DNA of 64,000 nt from Marinobacter nitratireducens (lineage in GTDB: Bacteria > Pseudomonadota > Gammaproteobacteria > Pseudomonadales > Oleiphilaceae): positions 62,001 through 126,000 of the forward strand of contig NZ_ANIE01000006.1 in the NCBI RefSeq assembly GCF_000708045.1, read 5' to 3'. Below, in pieces: positions 34,189 through 43,107 of the stretch (position 1 is the first letter of the stretch; the number at the start of each line of letters is the position of its first letter). The notes under the pieces are model-generated. The model ran no database searches. It saw nothing but the letters and a program-made list of their open reading frames with translations, and was not told the DNA's origin. The position numbers and the translations under genes were made by a program.

Positions 34189-34842
34189 ATGCGCGACAAG
34201 TACAAGTACATTGGTCCGGTTTACGATTTCCTGAGCAACCTCTATAGCGGCAAGAGCATTCATCACTGCAAAACAGCGATGCTGGATGTGGAAACCGTCA
34301 AGCCGGGTGACAAGATTCTGTTTGCCGGTGTCGGCCATGGTCGCGACGCAATCCGAGCAGCAGAACTGGGCGCGGATGTCACGGTGGTTGATCTCTCAGA
34401 AACCATGCTGCGCAAATTTGGCGAAGCCCAGGTGAAGGAAGCACCGAACCTCACCATCCGCCGTATCCACAGCGACATCATGAAGGTCGAAGAATTTGAG
34501 CAATACGACATGGTCGTCGCCAATTTCTTCCTCAATGTTTTTGACGAAGACATGATGGTCAAGGTGCTGGAGCACCTGATCCGGCTCGGAAAAGCCGACG
34601 CACGGGTCGTCGTCGGAGACTTCTGCTACCCCACTGGCAACGTCGTCGCACGCATGTTCAAGAAGCTCTACTGGTATATGGCCGTGTTTACCTTCTGGCT
34701 GTTTGCCAACAACGCCTTCCACAAGATCTACAACTACCCCGAGCACATGAAAAAACTGGGGCTGGAGGTCACCGACAAAAAGCACTTCAAGTTGCTGAAC
34801 ATGGATTGCTACTGGTCGATCCTCGGGCGGAAGCAGGCGTAA
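34189..34842 (+). CDS. Class I SAM-dependent methyltransferase, uncharacterised
   Basis: A 217-residue Rossmann-fold methyltransferase. Motif I is VGHGRDAIRAAELG near 48-61; an acidic residue ends strand 2 (VTVVDLSETML). The N-terminal Tyr/Asp segment (KYIGPVYDFLSNLYSGKSI) resembles that of UbiE and phospholipid N-methyltransferases. A hydrophobic stretch (about 160-185, YWYMAVFTFWLFANNAF) suggests contact with membrane, so a lipid or quinone substrate is possible. The DUF2156 gene follows 45 bases downstream on the same strand. The substrate is not known. A 233-base gap upstream gives room for a promoter. Confidence 0.75.
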   Translation: MRDKYKYIGPVYDFLSNLYSGKSIHHCKTAMLDVETVKPGDKILFAGVGHGRDAIRAAELGADVTVVDLSETMLRKFGEAQVKEAPNLTIRRIHSDIMKVEEFEQYDMVVANFFLNVFDEDMMVKVLEHLIRLGKADARVVVGDFCYPTGNVVARMFKKLYWYMAVFTFWLFANNAFHKIYNYPEHMKKLGLEVTDKKHFKLLNMDCYWSILGRKQA

Positions 34843-34887
34843 TCGGGCCATTCACCCGTTCAACAACAAAAAAAGGGGAGCATAGAC

Positions 34888-35895
34888 ATGTCGGATCAAA
34901 TTCTTGCCCTGGAAGGACTTCAGGACCTCGCCGAGAGCAATTTCAGCTTCTCCGAGCGGGTCAGCTACCTGAAAAAGTACGGTGTGCATTCCCAGTCGTT
35001 CTCCACGCTCCAACCGGGAATGCAGTACTTTGATCTCCCCGGCATCGGCTACGTCGCGTACATGCGCAAGTGGGGTGGCACCTTTGTGCTGTCCGACCCG
35101 GTCTGCTCACCCGAAAACTTCCCGGTGATCCTCGAGCGCTTTCACAACCGTTTCCCCAACGCCAGCTACATTCAGGTATCCAAATCGGTCGTCGATTTCC
35201 TGCACCTGCGTTTTGGTCTTTATGGCACCCAGTTCGGCAGCGAATCCCGAATTGATCTCAGCAAATGGTCACTGTCCGGCAAAAAGAAGCAGATTCTGCG
35301 TACGGCACTGAACCAGGCTGAAAAGAACAACATTACCGTGAAGGAACGCTTCAGCGACGACCATACTCGGGAAATTTCCGAGGCCTGGATACGCACTCGG
35401 AAGTGCAAGAGCAACGAAATCCGTTTTCTGATCCGGCCAATGGAAATGGAATACCGGGAAAATGAGCGGCATTTTTACGCGTATCAGGATGGGAAAGCCG
35501 TCGGCTTCATCTATTTCGACCCGATCTACCGGAACAATGAGATCATCAGCTACGTGCCAAATATCTCCAGAGCCAACGCGGATTTCAGGCAAGGTATTTT
35601 CTACACGCTAATGGCCCATGCCATGGACGTGTTCAAAGCCGAAGGCGTGCCGTTTGTTGATTTGGGACTGATCCCCCTGTCTCTCGACAAGACCCCGGAA
35701 CATCAGGAAAGCCGGCTCCTGAAGCGGCTTCTTCACACGGTCTATGAAAAGGGCAACTTCCTATACAACTTCAAGGGCCTGGAGTTTACGAAATCCCGCT
35801 TCCGCGGCGACAACTTCAAAACCTACTGCTGTCATCGGCGCTCCATTCCCGCACTGGAGTTTTTGGCCATGTTCAAACTGACCCGGTTGCTGTAA
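34888..35895 (+). CDS. DUF2156 / phosphatidylglycerol-lysyltransferase-C-like protein
   Basis: A 335-residue protein of the DUF2156 type, a GNAT-fold acyl/aminoacyl transferase related to the C-terminal part of MprF, which adds amino acids to phosphatidylglycerol. Seen: N-terminal half with LKKYGVHSQSFSTLQPG; a second GNAT half with GFIYFDPIYRNNEI near 210 and FVDLGLIPLS near 255; a Tyr/Phe-rich C-terminus with LYNFKGLEFTKSRF. No MprF flippase helices are present. GGGGAG precedes the ATG. With the adjoining methyltransferase it may tailor a lipid or lipid-linked amine. That is inference. Confidence 0.72.
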   Translation: MSDQILALEGLQDLAESNFSFSERVSYLKKYGVHSQSFSTLQPGMQYFDLPGIGYVAYMRKWGGTFVLSDPVCSPENFPVILERFHNRFPNASYIQVSKSVVDFLHLRFGLYGTQFGSESRIDLSKWSLSGKKKQILRTALNQAEKNNITVKERFSDDHTREISEAWIRTRKCKSNEIRFLIRPMEMEYRENERHFYAYQDGKAVGFIYFDPIYRNNEIISYVPNISRANADFRQGIFYTLMAHAMDVFKAEGVPFVDLGLIPLSLDKTPEHQESRLLKRLLHTVYEKGNFLYNFKGLEFTKSRFRGDNFKTYCCHRRSIPALEFLAMFKLTRLL

Positions 35896-35896
35896 C

Positions 35897-36733
35897 TCAG
35901 GCCGGGTTCCCGGACCAAGCACCGTGAATCACTTCGGGGCGCAAATCCAGTCCGGCCATGAACTCGGCCAGGCCCTCCGGCACTTTTCCTGAAAACAGCG
36001 CGGCCATCACCGGGGCCGCACGCCCGGGCTCGCCTACCCGAGCCACCCCAAGCTTGCCCAGTTCCTCAAGCAGGTGCGCCACACGACGAGCAATAGCCTC
36101 ACCGGAATCCACCCAGAATTCCACTTGCGGCAATACCTGGCGCAGCGCGTCGAGAAGCAGAGGGTAATGAGTGCAGCCCAGGACAACGGTATCGACCCCT
36201 GCCTCGTTAAACACCGACACCGCCTCGGAAAGCGCCCGGTGGGGGACCTCCATACCGCGAACAGAATCTTCCACCCAACGCACCAGATCCGGGTGGCCGA
36301 CACGCGAAATGTCGCAGTGGCTGGCAAACTCAGTAATCAGGTTCTCAAGATAAGGCCTGCGAATGGTCGCCGGCGTCGCCAACACACCGATACGGCCATT
36401 ACGGGTTTTCGTGGCGGCAGGCTTGATAGCAGGCACAACCCCGACAACCGGCACTGAAATGGCTGCCCGGAGATGCGGAAGCACCACCGTACTCGCCGTG
36501 TTACAGGCAACAACAACCACATCACTCGGAAAGCACTCAAGCGTACCTGAAATCAGCCGCTCGCAGCGTTCGATGACAGTCGACTCTGACTGATCTCCGT
36601 AGGGGAATACGGCGTTATCCGCCAGGTAAACAAGCTCCACACCCGGAAGCTGATGTCGAATGCAGGCAGCCACGCTCAGGCCACCGACCCCTGAATCGAA
36701 AACCAGTACCCTGGGTAACTTGGCAGACTTCAA
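35897..36733 (-). CDS. murI: Glutamate racemase
   Basis: Makes D-glutamate for peptidoglycan. The 278-residue product has the two catalytic Cys residues, Cys77 in ACNTAS and Cys187 in GCTHYP, and Asp13-Ser14 in FDSGVGG. The ATG overlaps the nudC stop by four bases (ATGA), so the two genes are coupled. It converges with the DUF2156 gene one base away, with no visible terminator between them. Confidence 0.95.
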   Translation of the reverse strand: MKSAKLPRVLVFDSGVGGLSVAACIRHQLPGVELVYLADNAVFPYGDQSESTVIERCERLISGTLECFPSDVVVVACNTASTVVLPHLRAAISVPVVGVVPAIKPAATKTRNGRIGVLATPATIRRPYLENLITEFASHCDISRVGHPDLVRWVEDSVRGMEVPHRALSEAVSVFNEAGVDTVVLGCTHYPLLLDALRQVLPQVEFWVDSGEAIARRVAHLLEELGKLGVARVGEPGRAAPVMAALFSGKVPEGLAEFMAGLDLRPEVIHGAWSGNPA

Positions 36734-37572
36734 AGACCCTCACTCCCGTCACCACCAGACAGCTCTCGTTCCATCGCCTGAATCAGCGTCCCTGCAATGG
36801 TCGTTGCCGGAGGAACGGGTGGGGTCTGACCGGGCAGGAACCAATCTGCGTGCTCAATTTCATCCTCCTGCAACACCAACTCTCCCCCCAGATAGTCGGC
36901 AAAAAAGCCGACCATCAACTGGTGGGGGAATGGCCAGTGCTGGGAACCATGATAGCGAATATTGGTCACGTCGAGCCCCGTTTCTTCCCGGACCTCACGG
37001 GCAACGGCACCTTCGAGACTCTCTCCGGGCTCGACAAAACCGGCAATCAGGCTGTAAAAGTTTCCCTTCGCCCGAGTCGATTTCGCCAACAAGTACCGGG
37101 AATCACGGCGGATAACGACGATCACACAGGGTGCGAGGCGCGGATACCAGGGGATACCACAATGACCGCACCATTTGGCGCGCTCCCGCGGGTGAAACCC
37201 GGTCTCTTCCCCGCAACGGCCGCAGTACCGATGGTCCCGCCACCACTGCCAGACCTGGAAACCGGTACTCAGCAGATCCGTGGGCGCTTTCTCCCGCACC
37301 AACAGTGCCTCCCTCAGCGAGACTGGATCAAGCCCGGAAACCTCAGGTTTATCAACGCCAATGACATACACCCGCTGCTCGTTCAGGTAACCGAGGAACA
37401 CGGCATGACTGAGGTCGAGCTTTCCCAGTAACAGGCTTACCGGAACCAGCCAGCCATGCTCCGGTTTCAAAACCGACTGCCCTGAAAGCACCAGCATAAA
37501 ATCACCGTCTGCTGGTGGTTCTGTGGACCAGTCCGGCACCCAGCCTGTGTATGATTCGGTCATTGTCTGCAT
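36730..37572 (-). CDS. nudC: NAD(+) diphosphatase / NAD-RNA decapping hydrolase
   Basis: A 280-residue Nudix hydrolase that splits NADH and removes NAD caps from RNA. Zinc ribbon with Cys117, Cys120, Cys135, Cys138; Nudix box at 178-200 (GFVEPGESLEGA, then REVREETGL); and the NADH-class motif SQHWPFPHQLM near 208. Two ATGs lie close together (37572 and 37563); the first is given. It is divergent from plsB over a 133-base gap and overlaps murI by four bases. Confidence 0.92.
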   Translation of the reverse strand: MQTMTESYTGWVPDWSTEPPADGDFMLVLSGQSVLKPEHGWLVPVSLLLGKLDLSHAVFLGYLNEQRVYVIGVDKPEVSGLDPVSLREALLVREKAPTDLLSTGFQVWQWWRDHRYCGRCGEETGFHPRERAKWCGHCGIPWYPRLAPCVIVVIRRDSRYLLAKSTRAKGNFYSLIAGFVEPGESLEGAVAREVREETGLDVTNIRYHGSQHWPFPHQLMVGFFADYLGGELVLQEDEIEHADWFLPGQTPPVPPATTIAGTLIQAMERELSGGDGSEGL

Positions 37573-37705
37573 TTACCTGAGTGATAAGTAGGCCAAGCTG
37601 AAATGTAACACATTGCGGGAGCACCCAAGAACGGAAGCACGGCTTTCCGCCCACATCGCAACCAAGTAAACTTGGCACCTGTTTCAGTTACCGGAGCCAC
37701 CTTAT

Positions 37706-40174
37706 ATGCGCATTTATCAGGGCATACGCAGCCTGATCCTGACACTTTTCCGCAAGATTCTGTTTCTCTGGGTCAGAACGGATGTCAGTGGCAACAGCCT
37801 TGAGTCTCTGGGACTGGATCCAAACAAACCCGTTTGCTATGTACTCCAATACCAATCCCTTTCCACACGCCTGGTTCTGGAACAGGAAGTGATTCGTGCC
37901 GGGCTCCCCGGGGCAACGGAAGCACTGCCGGTAAAAAACGCGCCCTCCCATTCCTTCTTCTTTCTGTACCAGCGGCTCGGAGGATTGTTCCAGAGGCGCC
38001 AGACACCGGTACCCACCAAGGAGTTCCGGGCCCTGGTCCGTTATGGTCTGGAAAATCCGGAAGAAGATGTCCAGATTGTTCCAGTGTCTCTCTTCTGGGG
38101 CCGCTCTCCAGACAAGGAAAAATCTCTGGTCAAGCTGCTTCTCTCCGACACCTGGTCGGTTGCCGGCCGGTTGCAGAAGCTACTGATTATCATGGTTCAC
38201 GGGCGTAACACCTATGTTCAATTCAATCAGGCACTGTCCCTGACCCAGGTGGTTGAAGAATACCGGAACTCCGAGGAGCGGGCACAGCGAAAACTCGCCC
38301 GGATCCTGCGCACACACTTCCGCCGGGTGCGCCAGGCGGTACTCGGCCCCGACCTGTCCCACCGCCGGACTCTGGTCGGCGGCCTGGTGCGCACCCAGGC
38401 CGTCAAAGAAGCCATTCGAGAAACAGCGGCAAAGGACGACATTCCACCGGAGAAAGTCCGCGCCAAAGCGTGGAAATATGCCGACGAGATTGCCGCCAGC
38501 ATGTCCATTGTCACCATACGTTTCCTGGAAGTGGTGCTGGGCTGGCTCTGGAACAAGATCTATAACGGCATCGCCATTAACAACATCCGTGAAGTAAAGG
38601 AAGTTGCGCAAGACAACGCTGTGGTTTACGTGCCCTGCCACCGTTCTCATATCGATTATCTGCTGCTGTCCTACGTACTCTACAAGAACGGTCTGATGCC
38701 GCCCCACATCGCCGCCGGTATCAACCTGAATATGCCGATTGTTGGCCCGATTCTGCGTCGCGGTGGAGCCTTTTTCATGCGCCGCAGTTTCAAGGACAAC
38801 CCGCTATACGCCACCGTCTTCAATGAATACATGCACGTCATGTTTTCCCGGGGCTATTCCGTGGAGTATTTCGTCGAGGGTGGCCGCAGCCGGACAGGCC
38901 GTATGCTGCAACCCCGGCCTGGCATGCTTGCTATGACCGTGCGTAGCTTTCTCCGGGACCATCGCAAGCCAATCGTGTTTGTCCCGGTGTATATCGGCTA
39001 TGAAAAGGTCATGGAGGGACGCTCCTATCTGGGTGAGCTCAGGGGCAAGAAGAAGCAGAAAGAAAGTGTATTCGGACTGGCCAAGACGGTCCGTAAGCTG
39101 AGCAACTCCTTCGGTCGGGTGGCCGTCAACTTTGGCGATGCCATTCCTCTTTCCGAGGTGCTGGATGAGGTCCACGAGAGTTGGCGCAAGGAAGCCTACG
39201 ACGCCGAATACCGGCCCGCCTGGCTGAACAGGGCTGTGGATGAGCTCGCGCTTCGGGTCGCTTCCAACATCAACGCCTCGGTAGCCGTCAATCCCATTGG
39301 CATCACTGCAACCGTTCTCCTGGGCACCGATCGGCTTGCGATGGATGAGGGTCAGCTGATCCGTTTGATGGACCAGTTTGCCGGCCTGCTGAAAGCATAC
39401 CCCTATGCCGAGACCGTTACATTGCCCGAGGGCAATGGCCGGGACTGGGTGGCCTATTGCGAGAACATGGGGCTGGTGGCTCGCCAGCCCCAGAAGCTTG
39501 GCGACATCATTGCCCTGGAAGGCAGTAACGCCATTCTGATGACGTACTACCGGAACAACATCCAGCACTTGTTCGCCCTGCCGTCGCTGGTGGCCAGCCT
39601 GTTCGAAAACAAGGATTCCCTGCGCCGGGACAAAGTGGTATTCCTGGCCGGCGTCGCCTATCCCTATCTGCAGTCCGAGCTGTTCCTGAAGTATGAGCCG
39701 GAAGAGGCAGAGCGGGTGATCAATCAGTGGATAGATGTTCTGATTGAGAGAGGGCTGCTGAAGGCTCTGCCGGATGACCGCATCGGTCGACCGGAGGAAG
39801 GCACGGAAGCCATGTTGCGCCTGCGAGTGCTATCACGCTTCATTATCCAGACCCTGGAACGCTACCACATTGCCCTGGGCATTCTTCGCAAATACGGCTC
39901 CGGTAAGCTCAGCGCCGCCGAGCTGGAAGAACAAAGCACCCTGCTCGCCGAGCGTATGTCGATCCTTTTCGGCCTGAACGCCCCTGAATTCTTTGACAAG
40001 AGCCTGTTCCGCAACTTCATTGCCAACCTTCAGAAAAACGGCGTGATCACGACCGATGAGAATGGCTTGATCTGCTATGGAGAGGGTCTGGATGAGGTAG
40101 CCGAAGACGCGAGATTGGTGCTCAGCGTCGAAAAACGCCAGGCCATTCAGCAAGTGACCATGCTGGGCGCATGA
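37706..40174 (+). CDS. plsB: Glycerol-3-phosphate 1-O-acyltransferase
   Basis: An inner-membrane-associated acyltransferase that makes lysophosphatidic acid, the first step of phospholipid synthesis. The 822-residue length is that of PlsB (807 in E. coli). Acyltransferase motifs: HRSHID with His312 and Asp317, GGAFFMRR near 353, FVEGGRSRTG near 389, and FVPVYIGYE near 427. It stands alone on its strand. Medium-strength GGAG 9 bases before ATG. A fatty-alcohol and desaturase set elsewhere in the window also draws on acyl-CoA. Confidence 0.95.
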   Translation: MRIYQGIRSLILTLFRKILFLWVRTDVSGNSLESLGLDPNKPVCYVLQYQSLSTRLVLEQEVIRAGLPGATEALPVKNAPSHSFFFLYQRLGGLFQRRQTPVPTKEFRALVRYGLENPEEDVQIVPVSLFWGRSPDKEKSLVKLLLSDTWSVAGRLQKLLIIMVHGRNTYVQFNQALSLTQVVEEYRNSEERAQRKLARILRTHFRRVRQAVLGPDLSHRRTLVGGLVRTQAVKEAIRETAAKDDIPPEKVRAKAWKYADEIAASMSIVTIRFLEVVLGWLWNKIYNGIAINNIREVKEVAQDNAVVYVPCHRSHIDYLLLSYVLYKNGLMPPHIAAGINLNMPIVGPILRRGGAFFMRRSFKDNPLYATVFNEYMHVMFSRGYSVEYFVEGGRSRTGRMLQPRPGMLAMTVRSFLRDHRKPIVFVPVYIGYEKVMEGRSYLGELRGKKKQKESVFGLAKTVRKLSNSFGRVAVNFGDAIPLSEVLDEVHESWRKEAYDAEYRPAWLNRAVDELALRVASNINASVAVNPIGITATVLLGTDRLAMDEGQLIRLMDQFAGLLKAYPYAETVTLPEGNGRDWVAYCENMGLVARQPQKLGDIIALEGSNAILMTYYRNNIQHLFALPSLVASLFENKDSLRRDKVVFLAGVAYPYLQSELFLKYEPEEAERVINQWIDVLIERGLLKALPDDRIGRPEEGTEAMLRLRVLSRFIIQTLERYHIALGILRKYGSGKLSAAELEEQSTLLAERMSILFGLNAPEFFDKSLFRNFIANLQKNGVITTDENGLICYGEGLDEVAEDARLVLSVEKRQAIQQVTMLGA

Positions 40175-40183
40175 CCCCGGGCG

Positions 40184-41014
40184 CTAGCCTGTGGGCAGCG
40201 CCTTGATCGAATACACATCGTACCGGCTACTCTTCCCCTCAATTCGGGTCGCCGGTTCAGGTCCCTCGATGGCGGACGCCTTCCGCGGCCGCTTGACCAC
40301 GACGCGATAAGTCGCTGCGGCCAGCGCCGCAGACAACAGGCGCTCCGAGTCATCGTCATCGCCAACGATCATCCGGAACACCTGCATTTCCTTTTTTACC
40401 AGCGCCGATTTATCCCGGTGAGGGAACATGGGGTCCAGATAGATCACGTCGGCAACACCCTCGGAGGCAGAGGATAGCCAGTCTATACTGCTGCCCTCCC
40501 GCAAGGTCATCCGTTCAATGATTGGCGCGCAGTCAACGTTCAGGGCAGCCCTGGCCAGACCATCTTCCAGCAGCGCGTGTATCACAGGGTTACGCTCAAA
40601 CAGCGTTACTCGGCAACCGAGACTGGCGAGCACAAAGGCGTCCTGACCCAGCCCGGCGGTCGCGTCCAGAACATGGAGAGTTGCTTTCGTTTTCTGCAAC
40701 CCGACAGCCTTGGCCACGAGCTGGCCGGCACCACCACCGTGTTCACGGCGGTACCTCATCTTACCGGAGACAAATTCGGCTCGGACCGGACCGGGTGCGC
40801 CCTTGCCCGTCAGCTGCAGCCCGAGGCCATGCTCATCAAGAAACAGGAGTACAGGAACATCGCGGATGTCTTTCGGGCGCACGACCCCCAGGTTTTTCAC
40901 CGCCAGGGACTGGCTAAGAGCCTCCGCCTGCATACCATCGCCGAGCGCGCTGCGCCCGACCGCCAGTTGTTGCAAATAGGTCAAAGGATTTGGCTCTGCA
41001 GAAAAATCGGACAT
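40184..41014 (-). CDS. rsmJ: 16S rRNA m2G1516 methyltransferase
   Basis: A 276-residue SAM-dependent methyltransferase acting on guanine 1516 of 16S rRNA. Seen: [19 protein letters not shown] (motif I) near 115-133, [15 protein letters not shown] near 139-153, and YLDPMFPHR near 190, the RsmJ signature. C-terminal VVKRPRKA is typical. The ATG and the upstream gene's TGA overlap by one base (TGATG), so the hypothetical gene and rsmJ are coupled. It converges with plsB 9 bases away. Confidence 0.93.
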   Translation of the reverse strand: MSDFSAEPNPLTYLQQLAVGRSALGDGMQAEALSQSLAVKNLGVVRPKDIRDVPVLLFLDEHGLGLQLTGKGAPGPVRAEFVSGKMRYRREHGGGAGQLVAKAVGLQKTKATLHVLDATAGLGQDAFVLASLGCRVTLFERNPVIHALLEDGLARAALNVDCAPIIERMTLREGSSIDWLSSASEGVADVIYLDPMFPHRDKSALVKKEMQVFRMIVGDDDDSERLLSAALAAATYRVVVKRPRKASAIEGPEPATRIEGKSSRYDVYSIKALPTG

Positions 41015-41379
41015 CAGACCAGGATATCAATGCCCGCAAGCACACCCTCACCAGAGGATTCCTGGCCTGCGGATGCAACAGTCGCAAATGTGGACAGCGC
41101 TTTAGCGGTTGGCAGGGGCACCTCATCGGCCCGAAAGCGCTCAAGACGGGCATCTTCTGCGGCCCGTCGGGCCTCGATCCGGCGCTCTGACTGCTCTCCT
41201 CCACCCACTCGCTGGGAAGCGGATTCCTGCAGGCCCGCACCAAGATCCCGGCGGACCGCGTCAGCCGGCTTCTCAGGAGAGGACGCCGGTGCGCTGACCG
41301 TATCGCCACGATCCCTGGCAGGGTTATTGGTGCCGGTCTGGTAACCGTAGTTGCCACTGGGGTTAATACCGCCAATCAT
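41014..41379 (-). CDS. Conserved hypothetical protein, low-complexity
   Basis: A 121-residue hydrophilic protein without signal peptide or membrane span. It opens [16 protein letters not shown] and has a Glu/Arg-rich helical middle ([20 protein letters not shown]). A similar small gene precedes methyltransferase genes in related genomes, but I do not recognise a function. It overlaps rsmJ by one base. The ribosome site is poor, so the start is uncertain. Confidence 0.6.
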   Translation of the reverse strand: MIGGINPSGNYGYQTGTNNPARDRGDTVSAPASSPEKPADAVRRDLGAGLQESASQRVGGGEQSERRIEARRAAEDARLERFRADEVPLPTAKALSTFATVASAGQESSGEGVLAGIDILV

Positions 41380-41491
41380 CGATAAGATACCGCTGGCTCA
41401 GTGAACGGAATACTGGAACAAAGAGTATGGAAGAATACGGACGGGAAAGAAAGATGCCTGGTCACATTTTGTACGACCCAGACACCCCCTT

Positions 41492-42187
41492 TTAACGACC
41501 AGGCAGTTTTTTCCAGGCCACTTCATCCCGGATATACACGGGCTGCGCCTTGTCGGCGGACACGGTCGCGCCGCTCTCAGCGGCATGGATCGCCAGGCGA
41601 GCAACCCCGGAAGCTCTCGGCACCAGCGACTCGATGCTGTCCGGTACGGCATTGGATACAGCCCCGGGCATGTCTGCCCGGAACTGCCAGCCGGGCCCGG
41701 CGCCAACCCAGCGGCCGGAACAGGACTCAAGGGACACCATAGAGGGCGGGCAAACTTGCTCCTCTCCGAGCAACACTGGCAGCCCGTCGGCACAACCGAA
41801 ACAGCCCCAGTAGACTTCCCCCATACGCGCATCAAAGGCAACGGCAACGGCATCGCCCTCGGCGAGGCCAAATTGGTCGATTGCACCGACGGCCACCGCG
41901 GCAAGGGATGAGACCGGTACCACAGGAATATCCAGCCCCCAGGCCAATCCCTGCACCACGCCCGTTGCAATCCGTATACCGGTAAAGGAGCCCGGGCCGC
42001 AGGCGAATGCCAGTGCATCAAGCTCGGATGGGGTAAGATTTTTCTCGGCGAGCAACTCCCGCACCATCGGCATCAATAGCCGGGTATGACCTCTGGGAGC
42101 GATTTCAAAACGCTCTGTGATCTCACCATCATCAAGAAGGGCTGCCGAGCAGCCCCCCGATGATGTATCAAGCGCCAGTAGTTTCAC
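41492..42187 (-). CDS. tsaB: tRNA threonylcarbamoyladenosine modification protein TsaB
   Basis: Non-catalytic partner of TsaD in making t6A37 of ANN-decoding tRNAs. The 231-residue product has the ASKHA fold start LLALDTSSGGCSAALL, RGHTRLLMPMVRELL near 33, and FACGPGSFTGIRI near 67. Start is GTG at 42187. It is 24 bases downstream of adk on the same strand, probably one transcript. The catalytic His pair of TsaD is absent, as expected. Confidence 0.93.
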   Translation of the reverse strand: MKLLALDTSSGGCSAALLDDGEITERFEIAPRGHTRLLMPMVRELLAEKNLTPSELDALAFACGPGSFTGIRIATGVVQGLAWGLDIPVVPVSSLAAVAVGAIDQFGLAEGDAVAVAFDARMGEVYWGCFGCADGLPVLLGEEQVCPPSMVSLESCSGRWVGAGPGWQFRADMPGAVSNAVPDSIESLVPRASGVARLAIHAAESGATVSADKAQPVYIRDEVAWKKLPGR

Positions 42188-42211
42188 GGACGTGAGCGGC
42201 CTCGATCGTAG

Positions 42212-42865
42212 TTACTTGAGTTGGGACAGGATCTGGTCGCGAATGCTGTCCAGGCTGCCAACCCCTTCGACACGCACATACTTGGGTGCCGCAGCGGCGT
42301 CCTTGGATGCCCAACCCTGGTAGAAATCAACCAGCGGAGCAGTTTGCTCATGGTATATGGACAGACGCTTGCGAATCGTCGCTTCCTGATCGTCTTCACG
42401 CTGAATCAGCGGCTCGCCAGTTTCATCGTCCTTACCTTCGACCTTGGGCGGATCGTACTTGACGTGGTAGATCCGGCCACTGCCCTCATGGACACGACGG
42501 CCGGAAAGACGACTCACGATCTCTTCATCATCAACCGCAATCTCTACCACATAGTCGATATCGATGCCCTGATCCTTGAGCGCTTCGGCCTGGGGAATGG
42601 TGCGCGGGAAACCATCCAGCAGGAAGCCATTCTTGCAGTCCGGCTGCTGAACGCGCTCTTCAATCAGGGCGATGATGATATCGTCAGAGACCAGGCCACC
42701 AGAAGCCATGACTTCCTTCACCTGCAGGCCAAGCTCGGACTCGGCCTTGACCGCTGCCCGCAGCATGTCACCGGTGGAGATCTGGGGAATGTCATAACGC
42801 TCAGTAATGAACTGGGCCTGAGTCCCCTTACCGGCGCCCGGTGCGCCTAACATGATGATTCGCAT
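42212..42865 (-). CDS. adk: Adenylate kinase
   Basis: Converts AMP and ATP to two ADP. The 217-residue long form: P-loop [10 protein letters not shown] at 7-16, AMP site STGDMLRA near 30, [13 protein letters not shown] near 81, LID domain at about 122-160 without zinc Cys residues, and [18 protein letters not shown] at 42865. tsaB follows downstream. Confidence 0.96.
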   Translation of the reverse strand: MRIIMLGAPGAGKGTQAQFITERYDIPQISTGDMLRAAVKAESELGLQVKEVMASGGLVSDDIIIALIEERVQQPDCKNGFLLDGFPRTIPQAEALKDQGIDIDYVVEIAVDDEEIVSRLSGRRVHEGSGRIYHVKYDPPKVEGKDDETGEPLIQREDDQEATIRKRLSIYHEQTAPLVDFYQGWASKDAAAAPKYVRVEGVGSLDSIRDQILSQLK

Positions 42866-43012
42866 AACGCTGTGCTCCCAATTTAGTCATTATCGTTTGA
42901 AAAGTTGCGGCAAAAATCCCCGTCTTTGCGACAACCTCTCCACCGTCCACAAACCGTGGTCACGCGCGCCGCCGAAATCGGCGAAGGCGCATTATACGAA
43001 GTCAGCCTCCTT

Positions 43013-43062
43013 AGAGAAAGTCGACCTCCGTATCATGAGAGAAAGTCGACCTCCGTATCATG
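43013..43062. repeat. Exact tandem duplication, two 25-base units
   Basis: 43013-43037 and 43038-43062 are identical, unit beginning AGAGAAAGTCGACC and ending CGTATCATG. The repeat lies in the 242-base gap upstream of adk (minus strand), about 150 bases from its ATG. A further 6-base hairpin (CGCCGA AA TCGGCG, 42970-42983) lies on the adk side. I see no gene in the gap 42866-43107. The duplicated unit could be a doubled operator or a recent slippage event. Confidence 0.85.
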
Positions 43063-43107
43063 CGCATAATCGGGAATATGGCGGCTCGCTCAACAGCCGC
43101 CAAACTG

